A stretch of 64,000 bases of DNA from Microbacteriaceae bacterium (GCA_025465095.1 JAODME010000005.1:216225-280224), one strand, 5' to 3'; shown: positions 33,028-42,041, numbered from the stretch's first letter. The notes: generated from the sequence alone by a model not told the origin. Program-made: numbers and translations.

Positions 33028-33971
33028 GATTCTCCGGCCTCCGGGTCGGCCTCGTCGGGGCGGGCGGTATCAGCCACGAGCACGCAAGCGCGTGGCTCGC
33101 CCTCGGGGTGCAGCTCACTGTCTTCTCGCCGAGTGGCGCGAAATCGATGGTGGACGCGTATGGCGTGCCGAGCGCGCCAAGCCTCGAGGAGTTGATCGCC
33201 GCGAGCGACCTGATCGACATCTGCGCGCCTACCGCATCGCATCCGCAGCTCGCCCTCGCTGCGATCGCCGCGGGGAAGGCGGTCGTGTGCGAGAAGCCGC
33301 TCGCGCTGACGACGGATGCGGCTGCCGAGATCGCCGATCGGGCCGCCGAGGCGGGTGTGCCGCTGTATCCGGCCCACGTGGTGCGGTTCTTTCCCGAGTA
33401 TGCGCGTGCCCAGCGATCAGTCGACGTCGGGTCGATCGGAGCGGTGACCGAAGCACGTTTCAGCCGCGTCGGCGAGTTTCCGAGATGGGCACCGTGGTTC
33501 GCCGATGAGGAGAAGTCTGGTGGGATCGTGCTCGACCTGATGATCCACGATCTCGACATCGCCCGCTGGATCGTCGGCGAGGTCACCGAGGTGTCGGCCG
33601 AGCGCACTGCCGGAGCCGATGGGGTGGTGACCGCGCAGGTCGTGCTCACCCACGCGAGCGGGGCGCGAAGCACCGTGACAGGGGAATGGGGTGCCCCCGG
33701 AACGACATTCGCCACCTCCTTCTCGATCACCGGACCGCGCGGCGAACTCCACCACGACAGCACCCCGGGCGGCGCGGGCTTCGGCATCGGCGAAGCGGCG
33801 GACCATGCCTCGGCGGGAAGCCCCTTCCTCGCGCAACTTCGCGAGTTCGCTGAGGCCTTACACGGCGGGCCGCCCGCCCGCGTGACGGCCGCCGACGCAG
33901 TGGCCGCTGTGCGCATCGCGCGCGCGGCAATCGACTCGATCGCGAGCGGTCGTCCCGTGCGGTTGGCCTGA
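33024..33971 (+). CDS. Gfo/Idh/MocA family oxidoreductase
   Basis: This 315-residue NAD(P)-dependent dehydrogenase has the Rossmann motif VGLVGAGGISHEHA and the family motif CEKPLALT at about residue 90. A substrate-domain block GGIVLDLMIHDLDIARWI provides the catalytic Asp and His. It forms an operon with iolC and the aldolase-like gene through GTGA overlaps. It is possibly an inositol or keto-inositol dehydrogenase; the exact polyol is not visible. Confidence 0.87.
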   Translation: MRFSGLRVGLVGAGGISHEHASAWLALGVQLTVFSPSGAKSMVDAYGVPSAPSLEELIAASDLIDICAPTASHPQLALAAIAAGKAVVCEKPLALTTDAAAEIADRAAEAGVPLYPAHVVRFFPEYARAQRSVDVGSIGAVTEARFSRVGEFPRWAPWFADEEKSGGIVLDLMIHDLDIARWIVGEVTEVSAERTAGADGVVTAQVVLTHASGARSTVTGEWGAPGTTFATSFSITGPRGELHHDSTPGGAGFGIGEAADHASAGSPFLAQLREFAEALHGGPPARVTAADAVAAVRIARAAIDSIASGRPVRLA

Positions 33972-33985
33972 TCTCCGCGTCCGTG

Positions 33986-34040
33986 CCCCGGAGCGGCGCC
34001 GGTCAGCTGCCTTAGGGGCGGCGCGGCGCCGGGAGCGGGG
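33986..34040. terminator. GC-rich inverted repeat between convergent genes
   Basis: Two copies of the self-complementary octamer CGGCGCCG (within 33994-34001 and 34024-34031), flanked by CCCCG (33986-33990) and GCGGGG (34035-34040), can form a long imperfect hairpin. It lies between the Idh gene and the convergent SDR gene and could stop transcription in both directions. Confidence 0.45.
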
Positions 34041-34061
34041 AATGGCGCCCTCGGGCCGCCG

Positions 34062-34829
34062 TCAGACCTGCTTGTGCCCGACCGACCCGTTCAGCGTGAG
34101 CCCGCCGTCGACGTTGACGATCTGCCCGGTCACGTAGCGTGCGCCGGGTGAGAGGAAGAAGGAGATTGCATCGGCGATGTCTCCCGCCTCGGCGATGCGG
34201 CGAAGCGGAATGCGGTCCCGGTAGGTTGCGCGCACGTCTTCGGTCCAACTGCCGGTATTGAGCGGGGTCTCGGTCGCACCGGGCGCCACCGTGTTCACCG
34301 TCACACCGCTCGGACCGAGTTCCACGGCGAGTGCCCTGGTCAACCCGCTGATCCCACCCTTCGCGGTCACATACGCGCTCATCTGAGTCGGCGGGAAGGT
34401 CTCGACCCCCGAGCCGACGTTGACGATGGCGCCGGATGCTGCGGGCACCATGTGACGCGCCGCGGCCCGACATCCGCGAACATAGCCCATCAGGTTCGAG
34501 TCGAGGAGGTCGGCCCAGTCGTCGTCGGTGGTCTCGAGAAACGGCTTCACGAACAGTCTCGCGGCGTTGTTGACCCAGCCGTCGATGCCTCCCCAGGCTG
34601 CAGCGACCTCGTCGGCGAGCGCGTCGACCGCCGCGGTCGAGCGGGTGTCTCCGACGTGGATGATCGCCTCGCCGCCGGCCCGCGCAATCTCGGCGGCGAG
34701 ATCGTCTGACTGGTCGCGGTCGATGCCGCCGATGCGGGCTCCGCCCGCGGCAAGGCGCAGGGCGAGGGCGCGTCCGATGCCGCGCGATACGCCTGTGATG
34801 ACGACACGGGGAGCTTCCATGGCGTTCAT
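34062..34829 (-). CDS. SDR family oxidoreductase
   Basis: This 255-residue classical short-chain dehydrogenase has the cofactor motif VITGVSRGIGRAL, NNAARLF in place of NNAG, the catalytic Ser in NVGSGVET and the YVTAK pair. The family ending VTGQIVNVDGGLT is present. It is divergent from the Idh-epimerase pair across the TATGT-N12-ACATA dyad. The start is one of two ATGs (34829 or 34820). Substrate not recognisable; probably a keto-sugar or polyol. Confidence 0.87.
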   Translation of the reverse strand: MNAMEAPRVVITGVSRGIGRALALRLAAGGARIGGIDRDQSDDLAAEIARAGGEAIIHVGDTRSTAAVDALADEVAAAWGGIDGWVNNAARLFVKPFLETTDDDWADLLDSNLMGYVRGCRAAARHMVPAASGAIVNVGSGVETFPPTQMSAYVTAKGGISGLTRALAVELGPSGVTVNTVAPGATETPLNTGSWTEDVRATYRDRIPLRRIAEAGDIADAISFFLSPGARYVTGQIVNVDGGLTLNGSVGHKQV

Positions 34830-34851
34830 GACCCTCTCCGTCGACGGCGAC

Positions 34852-34902
34852 TATGTGAGGACAAGCATACATATTGACAAGTACTCCGGCACTCAATAGC
34901 GT
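34852..34902 (+). promoter_or_regulatory. promoter of the Idh-epimerase pair with TATGT-N12-ACATA dyad
   Basis: TTGACA (34874-34879) and TAGCGT (34897-34902) are spaced by 17 bp. Immediately upstream is TATGT (34852-34856) / ACATA (34869-34873) with a 12-base spacer, identical in layout to the dyad before iolC. It could govern both this promoter and the divergent SDR gene. Confidence 0.6.
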
Positions 34903-34943
34903 CGAGAAGTGCGATCAGGGTCGAGACGGGCAGGGGATGCAGC

Positions 34944-36104
34944 GTGCCAACAGCCAACCGCTCCGTTCCCGACCTCCGTGCCGCCGTCGTCGGAACGGGG
35001 TTCATCGGCCGGGTGCACGTCGAGGCGATCAGGCGACTCGGCGTAGAGGTCGTCGGAGTCCTCGGTTCGTCGCCGGAACGCGCGCGACCGGTCGCTGAGG
35101 AACTCGGCGTCCGCCATGTGTTCGCCAGCTATCGGGAGCTGCTCGAGGATCCGCAGGTCGACGTCGTGCACATAGCCTCGCCGAACAACGCACATTTCGA
35201 GCAGGTGCGGCAGGCCCTTCGGGCCGGAAAGCATGTCGTCTGCGAGAAGCCGCTGGCGACGACGTCCGCCGAGACGCGCGAACTCCGCGAACTCGCGCGG
35301 GCGAGCGGTCTCGTGCATGCCGTGAACTACAACGCGCGCTTCTACTCGCAGGTCGTCGAGGCGCGCTCGCGTGTCGCGAACGGCGAGCTCGGCGACATCC
35401 GCCTCATCACCGGGTCGTATCGGCAGGACTGGCTCGCAGAGGACACGGACTGGAACTGGCGGATCGACACCGAGGCGGGTGGAGAATTGCGGTCCGTCGC
35501 CGACATCGGCTCCCATCTTCTCGACATGCTCGGGTTCGTCACCGGGCAGCGGGTGACACACGTGATGGCCGAGCTTCTGACCTTCCTGCCCGTGCGCCAG
35601 CGGCCCACGGGAGCGGTGGAGACGTTCCGATCAGCGGATGGCGCGACCGAACCCGTGGACGTGACGAGCGACGACGCGGCAACCCTCCTGGTGCGCTTCG
35701 ATGGTGGCGCCCGCGGCCTGCTCGCGATCTCGCAGGTGAGCATGGGGCACAAGAACTCGATCGAGTTCGAGCTCGCCGGATCCAGCGCAAGCATCGCGTG
35801 GGCCAGCGACGCCGTCGAGCAGCTGTGGATCGGGCGGCGCCACGCGGCGAACGAGGTCCTGACGCGGGATCCGTTCCTCCTTTCGGAGCAGGCCGCGGCG
35901 GTCGCTACCCTGCCCGGCGGGCACGTCGAGGGGTTCGAGAACAGTTTCAAGGCGCTCTACCGGGCCGTGTACCGTCGCATACTCGACGGGGACGCACCCC
36001 AGCATTTCGCGACGTTCGACGACGGTCATCACGATGCGCTCGTGATGGACGCGATACTCGAGAGTGCCAGGACCTCATCCTGGGTCGCTGTCGAGCACGA
36101 CTGA
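34944..36104 (+). CDS. Gfo/Idh/MocA family oxidoreductase
   Basis: This 386-residue dehydrogenase has the Rossmann motif AVVGTGFIGRVHVEA and CEKPLATT in the N-terminal domain. The catalytic region ELRSVADIGSHLLDML carries Asp and His. An extended C-terminal part (LTRDPFLLS, GGHVEGFENSFKALY) resembles 3-keto-sugar or inositol-type dehydrogenases of about 380 residues. It starts with GTG behind GCAGGGGATGC. The gene is followed 23 bp later by a TIM-barrel epimerase gene, a pairing typical of oxidise-then-eliminate or isomerise routes. Confidence 0.87.
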   Translation: MPTANRSVPDLRAAVVGTGFIGRVHVEAIRRLGVEVVGVLGSSPERARPVAEELGVRHVFASYRELLEDPQVDVVHIASPNNAHFEQVRQALRAGKHVVCEKPLATTSAETRELRELARASGLVHAVNYNARFYSQVVEARSRVANGELGDIRLITGSYRQDWLAEDTDWNWRIDTEAGGELRSVADIGSHLLDMLGFVTGQRVTHVMAELLTFLPVRQRPTGAVETFRSADGATEPVDVTSDDAATLLVRFDGGARGLLAISQVSMGHKNSIEFELAGSSASIAWASDAVEQLWIGRRHAANEVLTRDPFLLSEQAAAVATLPGGHVEGFENSFKALYRAVYRRILDGDAPQHFATFDDGHHDALVMDAILESARTSSWVAVEHD

Positions 36105-36127
36105 TCCCTACAGAAAGCGACAGCCTC

Positions 36128-37045
36128 ATGAGACTCGGACTTCTCACCTCGGCATTCCCCGACCTCAGCCTCGACGAGATCGCCGATTGGGCGAGCGGGA
36201 ACGGATACGAGGCGCTCGAGATCGCGGTGTGGCCTCCGGCGAGCGGTCCGTCGCGACGGTACGCGGGAATCTCGCACATCGACGTGACGTCCCTCGACCG
36301 GGAGAGGGCCAAGCGCATCGTCGACTCTCTCGCCTCCCGTGGCCTGATCATCTCGGCGCTCGCCTACTATCCGAACCCGCTCGACCCGGATCCGGAGGTC
36401 GCCCAGGCGGCACGACAGCACCTCAAGCTCGTGATCGCCGCGGCCGAGATGCTCGACGTCGAGGTCATCGGAACGTTCGTCGGACGGGACAAGACGCGCA
36501 CGATCGACGCGAACTTCGAGCAGTTCGAGAAGGTCTGGCCGGAACTCGTGCATTTCGCCGGCGATCACGGGCGCAAGATCGCGATCGAAAACTGCCCGAT
36601 GATCTTCACCGACGACGAGTGGCCGGGGGGCAACAACCTCGCGTTCTCGCCGGCGAACTGGAGGCGGATGTTCGAGACGATTCCCGACGAGAACTTCGGC
36701 CTCAATCTCGATCCGTCTCACCTCGTCTGGCAGTTCATCGACGCGCCGAGGGTCGTCCGCGAGTTCCGTTCGCGGCTGTTCCACGTGCACGCGAAGGATC
36801 TCGAGATCAGCACCGACGGGCTCTACGAGAACGGCACGATGAGCCTCGGCGTCGGCTGGCAGATCCCGCGGCTGTGCGGACTGGGCCAGGTCGACTGGAA
36901 CGAGTTCATCGGCGCCCTCTACGGCGTCGGCTACGACTGGGTCGCCTCGGTCGAGCATGAGGATCGCGCATTCGAGGGGTCGGTCGAGGCCGTTCAGCGT
37001 GGATTCCTGATTGCACGCGACAACCTGCGGCCGCTCGTACGCTGA
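36128..37045 (+). CDS. sugar phosphate isomerase/epimerase family TIM-barrel enzyme
   Basis: This 305-residue AP-endonuclease-2-type barrel has metal-ligand candidates in KIAIENCPM (Glu), NLDPSHLVW (Asp, His), FHVHAKD (His) and VASVEHEDR (Glu, His). These are the standard IolE/IolI-like set. The N-terminus MRLGLLTSAFPDLSLDEIADWA is typical. Together with the upstream Idh gene it may act on a 3-keto-sugar. The actual substrate is unknown. Confidence 0.84.
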   Translation: MRLGLLTSAFPDLSLDEIADWASGNGYEALEIAVWPPASGPSRRYAGISHIDVTSLDRERAKRIVDSLASRGLIISALAYYPNPLDPDPEVAQAARQHLKLVIAAAEMLDVEVIGTFVGRDKTRTIDANFEQFEKVWPELVHFAGDHGRKIAIENCPMIFTDDEWPGGNNLAFSPANWRRMFETIPDENFGLNLDPSHLVWQFIDAPRVVREFRSRLFHVHAKDLEISTDGLYENGTMSLGVGWQIPRLCGLGQVDWNEFIGALYGVGYDWVASVEHEDRAFEGSVEAVQRGFLIARDNLRPLVR

Positions 37046-37397
37046 GGCCGCTGCCGCGGCGGAGCAGGTTGCGGAGCGACCGTACCGAACCCGGGGATGG
37101 CGGGCTGCGCCCACGCGCCGGGCTCACCGCGAACGGATGCGGCCTGCTCATGCGTGCTCGAGCGCAAGAGGTATCACCGGAGGTGGATGCCCGATTGCCT
37201 CCTGCTGTAGCGCGCCCGATCGAACTTCGATGGGAGGCGAGACGACGTCAAGAGTTGCCCGGATAATCGACTCGATAACGATCCGAAAACCGATTCTCGC
37301 TTCCCGTCAACCCATCTACACAAGCTGTATAGTGAAGCCGAGTTAGGTCTTGCCAGCACTTCATGACAACGATCTCGGACCCGAAAAAGGAGCAGCA
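37046..37397 (+). promoter_or_regulatory. 352-bp gene-free region: promoter region of the ribose-type ABC operon
   Basis: No convincing gene was seen here. The last 140 bases are AT-richer than the surroundings and hold the regulatory signals. CTACACA-AGC-TGTATAG (37316-37332) is a 7-bp inverted repeat with one mismatch, and TATAGT (37328-37333) is a likely -10. The CTATAC half-site recurs at 44373 and 47109 ahead of other catabolic operons. A strong AAAAAGGAG ribosome-binding site precedes the ATG at 37398. The first 200 bases show nothing recognisable. Confidence 0.55.
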
Positions 37398-38450
37398 ATG
37401 AGGCAGTTCACAAAAGCCAGCGGTTTCGCCGCCCTCGCGGCGTTCACGCTGATAGCAACGGGGTGTTCGACCGGCGGCGGGGGCGAGGCCGAACCGGGTG
37501 CGGGAGGCGATGACGCGCAGTACGTCATCGGCGTCAGCAACACCCTCGCCGGCAACGGCTGGCGCGAAGAGATGATCTGCGCCGTCAAGGCCGAGGCCGT
37601 CGCGAGCGGGCAGGTCTCCAAGGTCATCGCGATCTCGAAGAACGGTGGACCGACCGAGCAGATCCAGGACCTGCAGAACCTGATCTCGCAGGGTGTGGAC
37701 GCGATCATCGTCAACCCGGCCGACCGCGAGAAGCTCAACCCGATCATCGAGGAGGCTGAGGCACAGGGCATTGTCGTGGTCGCCGTCGACAGCCCGGTGA
37801 CCGCGGAATCCGCCTACGTCGCGGTCAACGACCAGGTCGAGTGGGGCCGTCTGAACGCGGCGTGGCTCGCCGAGGCGATGGGCGGAACCGGCGAGATCCT
37901 CTACATGCGCGGCATCGACGGTGTTCCCGCCGACACTGACCGCGACACCGGATTCAAGGAGGCGCTGGCCGGTTTCCCCGACATCACCTACAAGACGGTG
38001 TGGACCGGATGGGACTACACCAAGGGTGGCGAGATTGCCGTTCAGGAGCTCTCCGCAGCCGACTACCAGGGCGTCTGGACGAGCGGCACCGACTACACCG
38101 TCGTCAACGCATTCGAGACGGTGAACAAGGAGCCCGTGCCGGTGACCGGCCAGGAGACGAACGCGTTCATCGGTCAGCTGCTCGACGGCAAGCCGGGAGC
38201 GGTCATCACCAACCCGGCCATCATCGGAGGCGTCGGGGCGAACATCGCCCTGCGGGTGCTCAACGGTGAGCAGGTCGAGCGCGAGACCGTGCTCACCCCA
38301 CAGGTGCTCGACGTGGAGACCAGCCGGGACGTGCTGGAAAGCTCCTACTCTGCCGAGCGGGACGAGCTGTACAACGCGACGCTGAGCATCGAAGGCCAGA
38401 CGACCTTCACGCCGGAACAGCTCACCTCCTGCAAGGGACCGGGCGAGTAG
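37398..38450 (+). CDS. ribose/inositol-type ABC substrate-binding lipoprotein
   Basis: This 350-residue binding protein of the RbsB class (Peripla_BP_4) has a lipoprotein signal peptide with lipobox IATGC near residue 22. The fold starts YVIGVSNTLAGNGWREEMICAVK and contains LISQGVDAIIVNPADREKLNPI and IVVVAVDSPVT, typical of monosaccharide or cyclitol binders. It is followed by a hairpin and then the ATPase and two permease genes. The ligand is not deducible; the neighbouring Idh enzymes suggest a cyclitol, glycoside or anhydrosugar. Confidence 0.9.
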   Translation: MRQFTKASGFAALAAFTLIATGCSTGGGGEAEPGAGGDDAQYVIGVSNTLAGNGWREEMICAVKAEAVASGQVSKVIAISKNGGPTEQIQDLQNLISQGVDAIIVNPADREKLNPIIEEAEAQGIVVVAVDSPVTAESAYVAVNDQVEWGRLNAAWLAEAMGGTGEILYMRGIDGVPADTDRDTGFKEALAGFPDITYKTVWTGWDYTKGGEIAVQELSAADYQGVWTSGTDYTVVNAFETVNKEPVPVTGQETNAFIGQLLDGKPGAVITNPAIIGGVGANIALRVLNGEQVERETVLTPQVLDVETSRDVLESSYSAERDELYNATLSIEGQTTFTPEQLTSCKGPGE

Positions 38451-38452
38451 TC

Positions 38453-38507
38453 GCCAGCGAGGCGGAGGGATGCCCGTTCCGCGGGCATCCCTCCCACCTC
38501 GCCTGGC
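38453..38507 (+). terminator. intercistronic hairpin between SBP and ATPase genes
   Basis: A long stem pairs GGAGGGATGCCCG with CGGGCATCCCTCC around a short TTCCG loop, extended by GCGAGG/CCTCGC and GCCAG/CTGGC with small mismatches. It starts three bases after the SBP stop. It probably reduces read-through or protects the SBP message, giving more receptor than membrane complex. Confidence 0.65.
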
Positions 38508-38563
38508 ACGCAGTACGCTGCGTGTCACAGACCCGACCGTGAATCTCGCACGAAGAGGTACCA

Positions 38564-40057
38564 ATGACGCTCCCGCTGCTCACCGCGACCGACGTGGCGA
38601 AGTCCTACGGCCCTGTCGTCGCCCTGCGGTCGGCCAATCTCATCGTCGAACCGGGCCAGGCCCACGCGCTGCTCGGCGCGAACGGAGCGGGGAAATCCAC
38701 TTTCGTGAAGATCCTCACCGGGGTCATCGGTGCCGGCCATGGAGCGGTGCTGATGAACGGCGAAGAGGTGCGCTTCTCCTCGCCGGAGCAGGCACGCCGC
38801 GGCGGAATCGCCTCCGTCTACCAGGATCCCGCTCTGCTGCCCGACTTGACGCTGCGCCAGAACCTCAAGCTCACCAGGACCCCGCTCGACGAGGTTGAGA
38901 AGGCGCTCGAGCAGATGGGCCTCGCGGGGCTCGACCTGAACGAGCTGGTGAGGGATGTCTCGCTGCCGTTCCTCCGCATGATCGACCTCGCCCGTGCCCT
39001 CGCCCATCGACCGCGGCTGCTCGTACTCGACGAGATCACCGCCGCGCTTCCCACCGACCTCGCCGCGACCGTATTCGAGGTCATGCGCCGCCAGACCGAC
39101 AGCGGCGGCTCGGTGCTCTTCATCTCGCACCGTCTTGAAGAGGTCGTCACCTACTGTGACATGTGCACCGTCTTCCGGGATGGCAAGGATGTCGCGGCCT
39201 TCGTTCCCCGTGAGGGCGGCGAGAACCGGATCGTGCAGGCGATGCTCGGCGACGCGGCGAATCTGGTGCGTGAAGGCGGCCGCCGGTCGGTGCAGGACCT
39301 GACCGCCGTCGCGCCGCGACTGCGGGTCGAGCACGTCGCAGCGGGGCGCGAGCTGGTCGACGTGAGTTTCGATGTGCGACCGGGAGAGGTTGTCGGTGTC
39401 GTCGCCCTCGAGGGTCAGGGTCAGGACATCCTGTTCGAGGCGCTCGCCGGAGATCGGCGATTCAGCAGCGGAGAGGTGCTCGTCGACGGTGAACGGCTCG
39501 TCGCGCGACATCCGGCCGCCGCCATCGACCGCGGAATGGTGCTCGTTCCCGCCGACCGGGCCACCGCACTGCTTCCGCAGCGCTCGATCGAGGAGAACCT
39601 CGCCCTCACGCTCTACCGTCGCGGACGCAGCTGGGGGCCGATCCCCGGGCGCGCCGTGCGCACCAAGGTGCAGAACGCGATCGACCGGATGTCCATCGAC
39701 ACCCGCGCCGCTGCCCAGGCCCGCAGACTGTCGGGCGGCAATCAGCAGAAGCTCACCATCGGGCGCTGGCTCACCGCCGGATTCAAGACGCTGCTGCTCT
39801 TCGACCCCACCCGCGGCATCGACATCGGCACCAAGCATCAAATCTACGACCTCATCCGCGAGGAGGCCGACAACGGCGCCGCCGTCCTGATGTACACGAG
39901 TGAGCTGCGCGAGATCGCTCTCGTGGCCGACCGCGTCGTGGTGCTCTATCGGGGACGCATAGTCGCCGAGCTGCCCGCCGCCGCCGATGAGGAAGAACTG
40001 CTCTCCGCCGCTCACGGCATGGTGCCGAACCCGGCCGACCTGGAGGTGGGTCGATGA
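38564..40057 (+). CDS. ribose-type ABC transporter ATPase with degenerate second site
   Basis: This 497-residue tandem ATPase is of the RbsA/XylG type. NBD1 has Walker A GANGAGKST, Walker B LLVLDEITAAL and H-loop ISHRLEE, but its signature reads VSLPFLRMI instead of LSGGQ-like. NBD2 has LSGGNQQK but lacks a P-loop (VALEGQGQDILFEALAG), and its Walker B reads LLLFDPTRGID, without the usual Asp-Glu. Only the composite site of NBD1 Walker motifs and NBD2 signature can hydrolyse ATP. The downstream permease overlaps by four bases (ATGA). Confidence 0.9.
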   Translation: MTLPLLTATDVAKSYGPVVALRSANLIVEPGQAHALLGANGAGKSTFVKILTGVIGAGHGAVLMNGEEVRFSSPEQARRGGIASVYQDPALLPDLTLRQNLKLTRTPLDEVEKALEQMGLAGLDLNELVRDVSLPFLRMIDLARALAHRPRLLVLDEITAALPTDLAATVFEVMRRQTDSGGSVLFISHRLEEVVTYCDMCTVFRDGKDVAAFVPREGGENRIVQAMLGDAANLVREGGRRSVQDLTAVAPRLRVEHVAAGRELVDVSFDVRPGEVVGVVALEGQGQDILFEALAGDRRFSSGEVLVDGERLVARHPAAAIDRGMVLVPADRATALLPQRSIEENLALTLYRRGRSWGPIPGRAVRTKVQNAIDRMSIDTRAAAQARRLSGGNQQKLTIGRWLTAGFKTLLLFDPTRGIDIGTKHQIYDLIREEADNGAAVLMYTSELREIALVADRVVVLYRGRIVAELPAAADEEELLSAAHGMVPNPADLEVGR

Positions 40058-41046
40058 CGACCACGACCGCACTGCCCGCCCCGACCAGTTCCTTCACCCG
40101 CCTGCGCCGGCGCCACGGCTGGCTCGCGGGTGTCGTCGTGCTGCTGATCGTGTTCGTCGTGCTTCGCGCGACCCAGATCCCCAACTTCGGCGGATTCGAG
40201 CTGCGCACCATACTCGCCGGCAGCATGGCGCTCGCCTTCCTCGCGATGGCGCAAGGGGTTGTCGTCATCTCCGGCGGAATCAACATCGCGGTCGGCGCTC
40301 TGATGGTGTTCGCGAACTGCCTCGCCGCACGGTTCATGCTGGAACAGGATGCCCTCACCGCGACGCTCATCGCGGTCGCCGTCATCGCCGTCTGTGCGAT
40401 CATCTCCGGCATCATGGGCCTCGTCATCACGATCTCCGGCGTGCCCGACATCATCGTGACCCTCGCCCTGAGCTTCGTGATCGGCGGGATGGCGCTCCTC
40501 GTGCTTCCCGCACCCGGCGGCGGCATTCCGCTCGAGCTGCAGCCGCTCATCGTCGGCGGATTCTCCGATCCACTGCCCGCCGTTCTCTGGCTGACCATCG
40601 CATTCGTCGCGATCTGGCTGCCGTTCAAGCGCTCGAGATGGGGGATCGCCACCTACGCCGTCGGGAGCCAGCGCAACGCCTCCTACCTCTCCGGGGTCAA
40701 CGTCGCGAACACCCGGATCCGCGCCTACGTACTCTCCGGAGTCTTCGTCGGCATGGCAGGCATCGTCACGACCGCGTTCACCGGGGGAGGGGAACCGCGC
40801 GCGTCGATCGGTCTCGCCGCGCTGCTGAGCAGCGTGGCGGCCGTCGTGCTCGGCGGGGTCGCACTCACCGGCGGATCGGGCGGGCTGCTGGGCCCCATCC
40901 TCGCCGCGCTCATTCTGAGTCTCATTCCCGCGATCATGCTGGGGTTCGGCTGGAACCCGAACTATGCCGAAGTCGCGCGGGGCGCGATCCTGATTCTTGT
41001 CGTGATGTTCGGCGGGTACATCCAGATGCGGAAGCGGACGACATGA
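40054..41046 (+). CDS. ribose-type ABC transporter permease
   Basis: This 330-residue RbsC-type permease has about eight to ten transmembrane helices (first at about 24-42). It has the family segments MAQGVVVISGGINIAVGALM and GSQRNASYLSGVNV, the latter being the coupling loop region. Translation is coupled by ATGA overlaps to the ATPase before it and the second permease after it. Two different permeases indicate a heterodimeric channel. Confidence 0.9.
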   Translation: MTTTTALPAPTSSFTRLRRRHGWLAGVVVLLIVFVVLRATQIPNFGGFELRTILAGSMALAFLAMAQGVVVISGGINIAVGALMVFANCLAARFMLEQDALTATLIAVAVIAVCAIISGIMGLVITISGVPDIIVTLALSFVIGGMALLVLPAPGGGIPLELQPLIVGGFSDPLPAVLWLTIAFVAIWLPFKRSRWGIATYAVGSQRNASYLSGVNVANTRIRAYVLSGVFVGMAGIVTTAFTGGGEPRASIGLAALLSSVAAVVLGGVALTGGSGGLLGPILAALILSLIPAIMLGFGWNPNYAEVARGAILILVVMFGGYIQMRKRTT

Positions 41047-42041
41047 GCACGGTGAGCACGATCGACGACGCGGCTACCCGAGGGCGCCGCATGGGCCGGA
41101 TGCTCACGGAGCGCCCCGTCATCGTCCTGTCCGCTGCGCTGCTCGTGCTCTATGTCGTGACCGGAATCCAAGACCCTTCGCTGTTCACGGCGCAGGGCAT
41201 CCGCTCCACCCTCCTGCTCGCCTGCCCGCTCGCGATCATGGCGGCCGCGCAGACGGTGTGCATGCTCACGGGCGGCATCGACCTGTCTTCGGCGATGATC
41301 GCGAACTTCGCCGCGTACATCTCGGCGAACAACGCCGGAGCCGGCCCGCTCCAGTCCCTCGGGTTCGCCTTCCTCGTCGGGGCGGTCGTCGGCCTCATCA
41401 ACGGCGTCGGCGTCGGCGTCTTCAAGGTGAATCCCCTGATCATGACCCTCGGGATGTCGAGCGTGCTCGTCGGTGTCGTGACGGTGGGAATCGTCGGCGA
41501 CGGATTCCTGTCGGGCTCGTCGAGGCTCCTCCCGTTCGTGAAGACGGTGGGAAGCGGCAACCTGTTCGGCCCGATCCCGCTCAACGCGACGGTGCTGCTG
41601 CTCGTGTCGGTGGCGCTCCTCTATGGTTTGCGAAGGACGGGCCTCGGGCGAAACATCTACGCGGTCGGCGACAACGAGCCCGCGGTTCGCCTGGCCGGCT
41701 CGCGCGTCTGGCAGGTGCTCATCGCCGTCTACGTCATCGCAGGCATCCTCGCCGCCCTCGCCGGGCTCATGTTCTCCGGAATCAGCGGCTCGGTAGGCCC
41801 CGACCAGACGAACTCCTATCTGCTTCCGGCGATCGCGGCGGCCGTGATCGGGGGCACCTCGATCCTCGGCGGCACCGGCGGGTTCGCCGGAACCATCGTC
41901 GGCGCGCTCATCCTCACGGTGTTGAACCGGCTGCTGCTCGGTTTCGAGACGTCGGAGGCCGTGCGGCAGATCATCTACGGAATCATCGTGCTCGCCCTCG
42001 CCTGGGTGTACGTGCGGCTCACCGGGCAGCGGGCGGACTGA
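41043..42041 (+). CDS. ribose-type ABC transporter permease
   Basis: This is the 332-residue second RbsC-type permease. It contains AAAQTVCMLTGGIDLSSAMIA, the VNPLIMTLGM motif, the GDNEPAVRLAGSRV coupling region and AAVIGGTSILGGTGGFAGTIVGA, which is highly typical of the family. It is the last gene of the transporter operon proper; an Idh gene follows 42 bp later and may share the transcript. Confidence 0.9.
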   Translation: MSTVSTIDDAATRGRRMGRMLTERPVIVLSAALLVLYVVTGIQDPSLFTAQGIRSTLLLACPLAIMAAAQTVCMLTGGIDLSSAMIANFAAYISANNAGAGPLQSLGFAFLVGAVVGLINGVGVGVFKVNPLIMTLGMSSVLVGVVTVGIVGDGFLSGSSRLLPFVKTVGSGNLFGPIPLNATVLLLVSVALLYGLRRTGLGRNIYAVGDNEPAVRLAGSRVWQVLIAVYVIAGILAALAGLMFSGISGSVGPDQTNSYLLPAIAAAVIGGTSILGGTGGFAGTIVGALILTVLNRLLLGFETSEAVRQIIYGIIVLALAWVYVRLTGQRAD

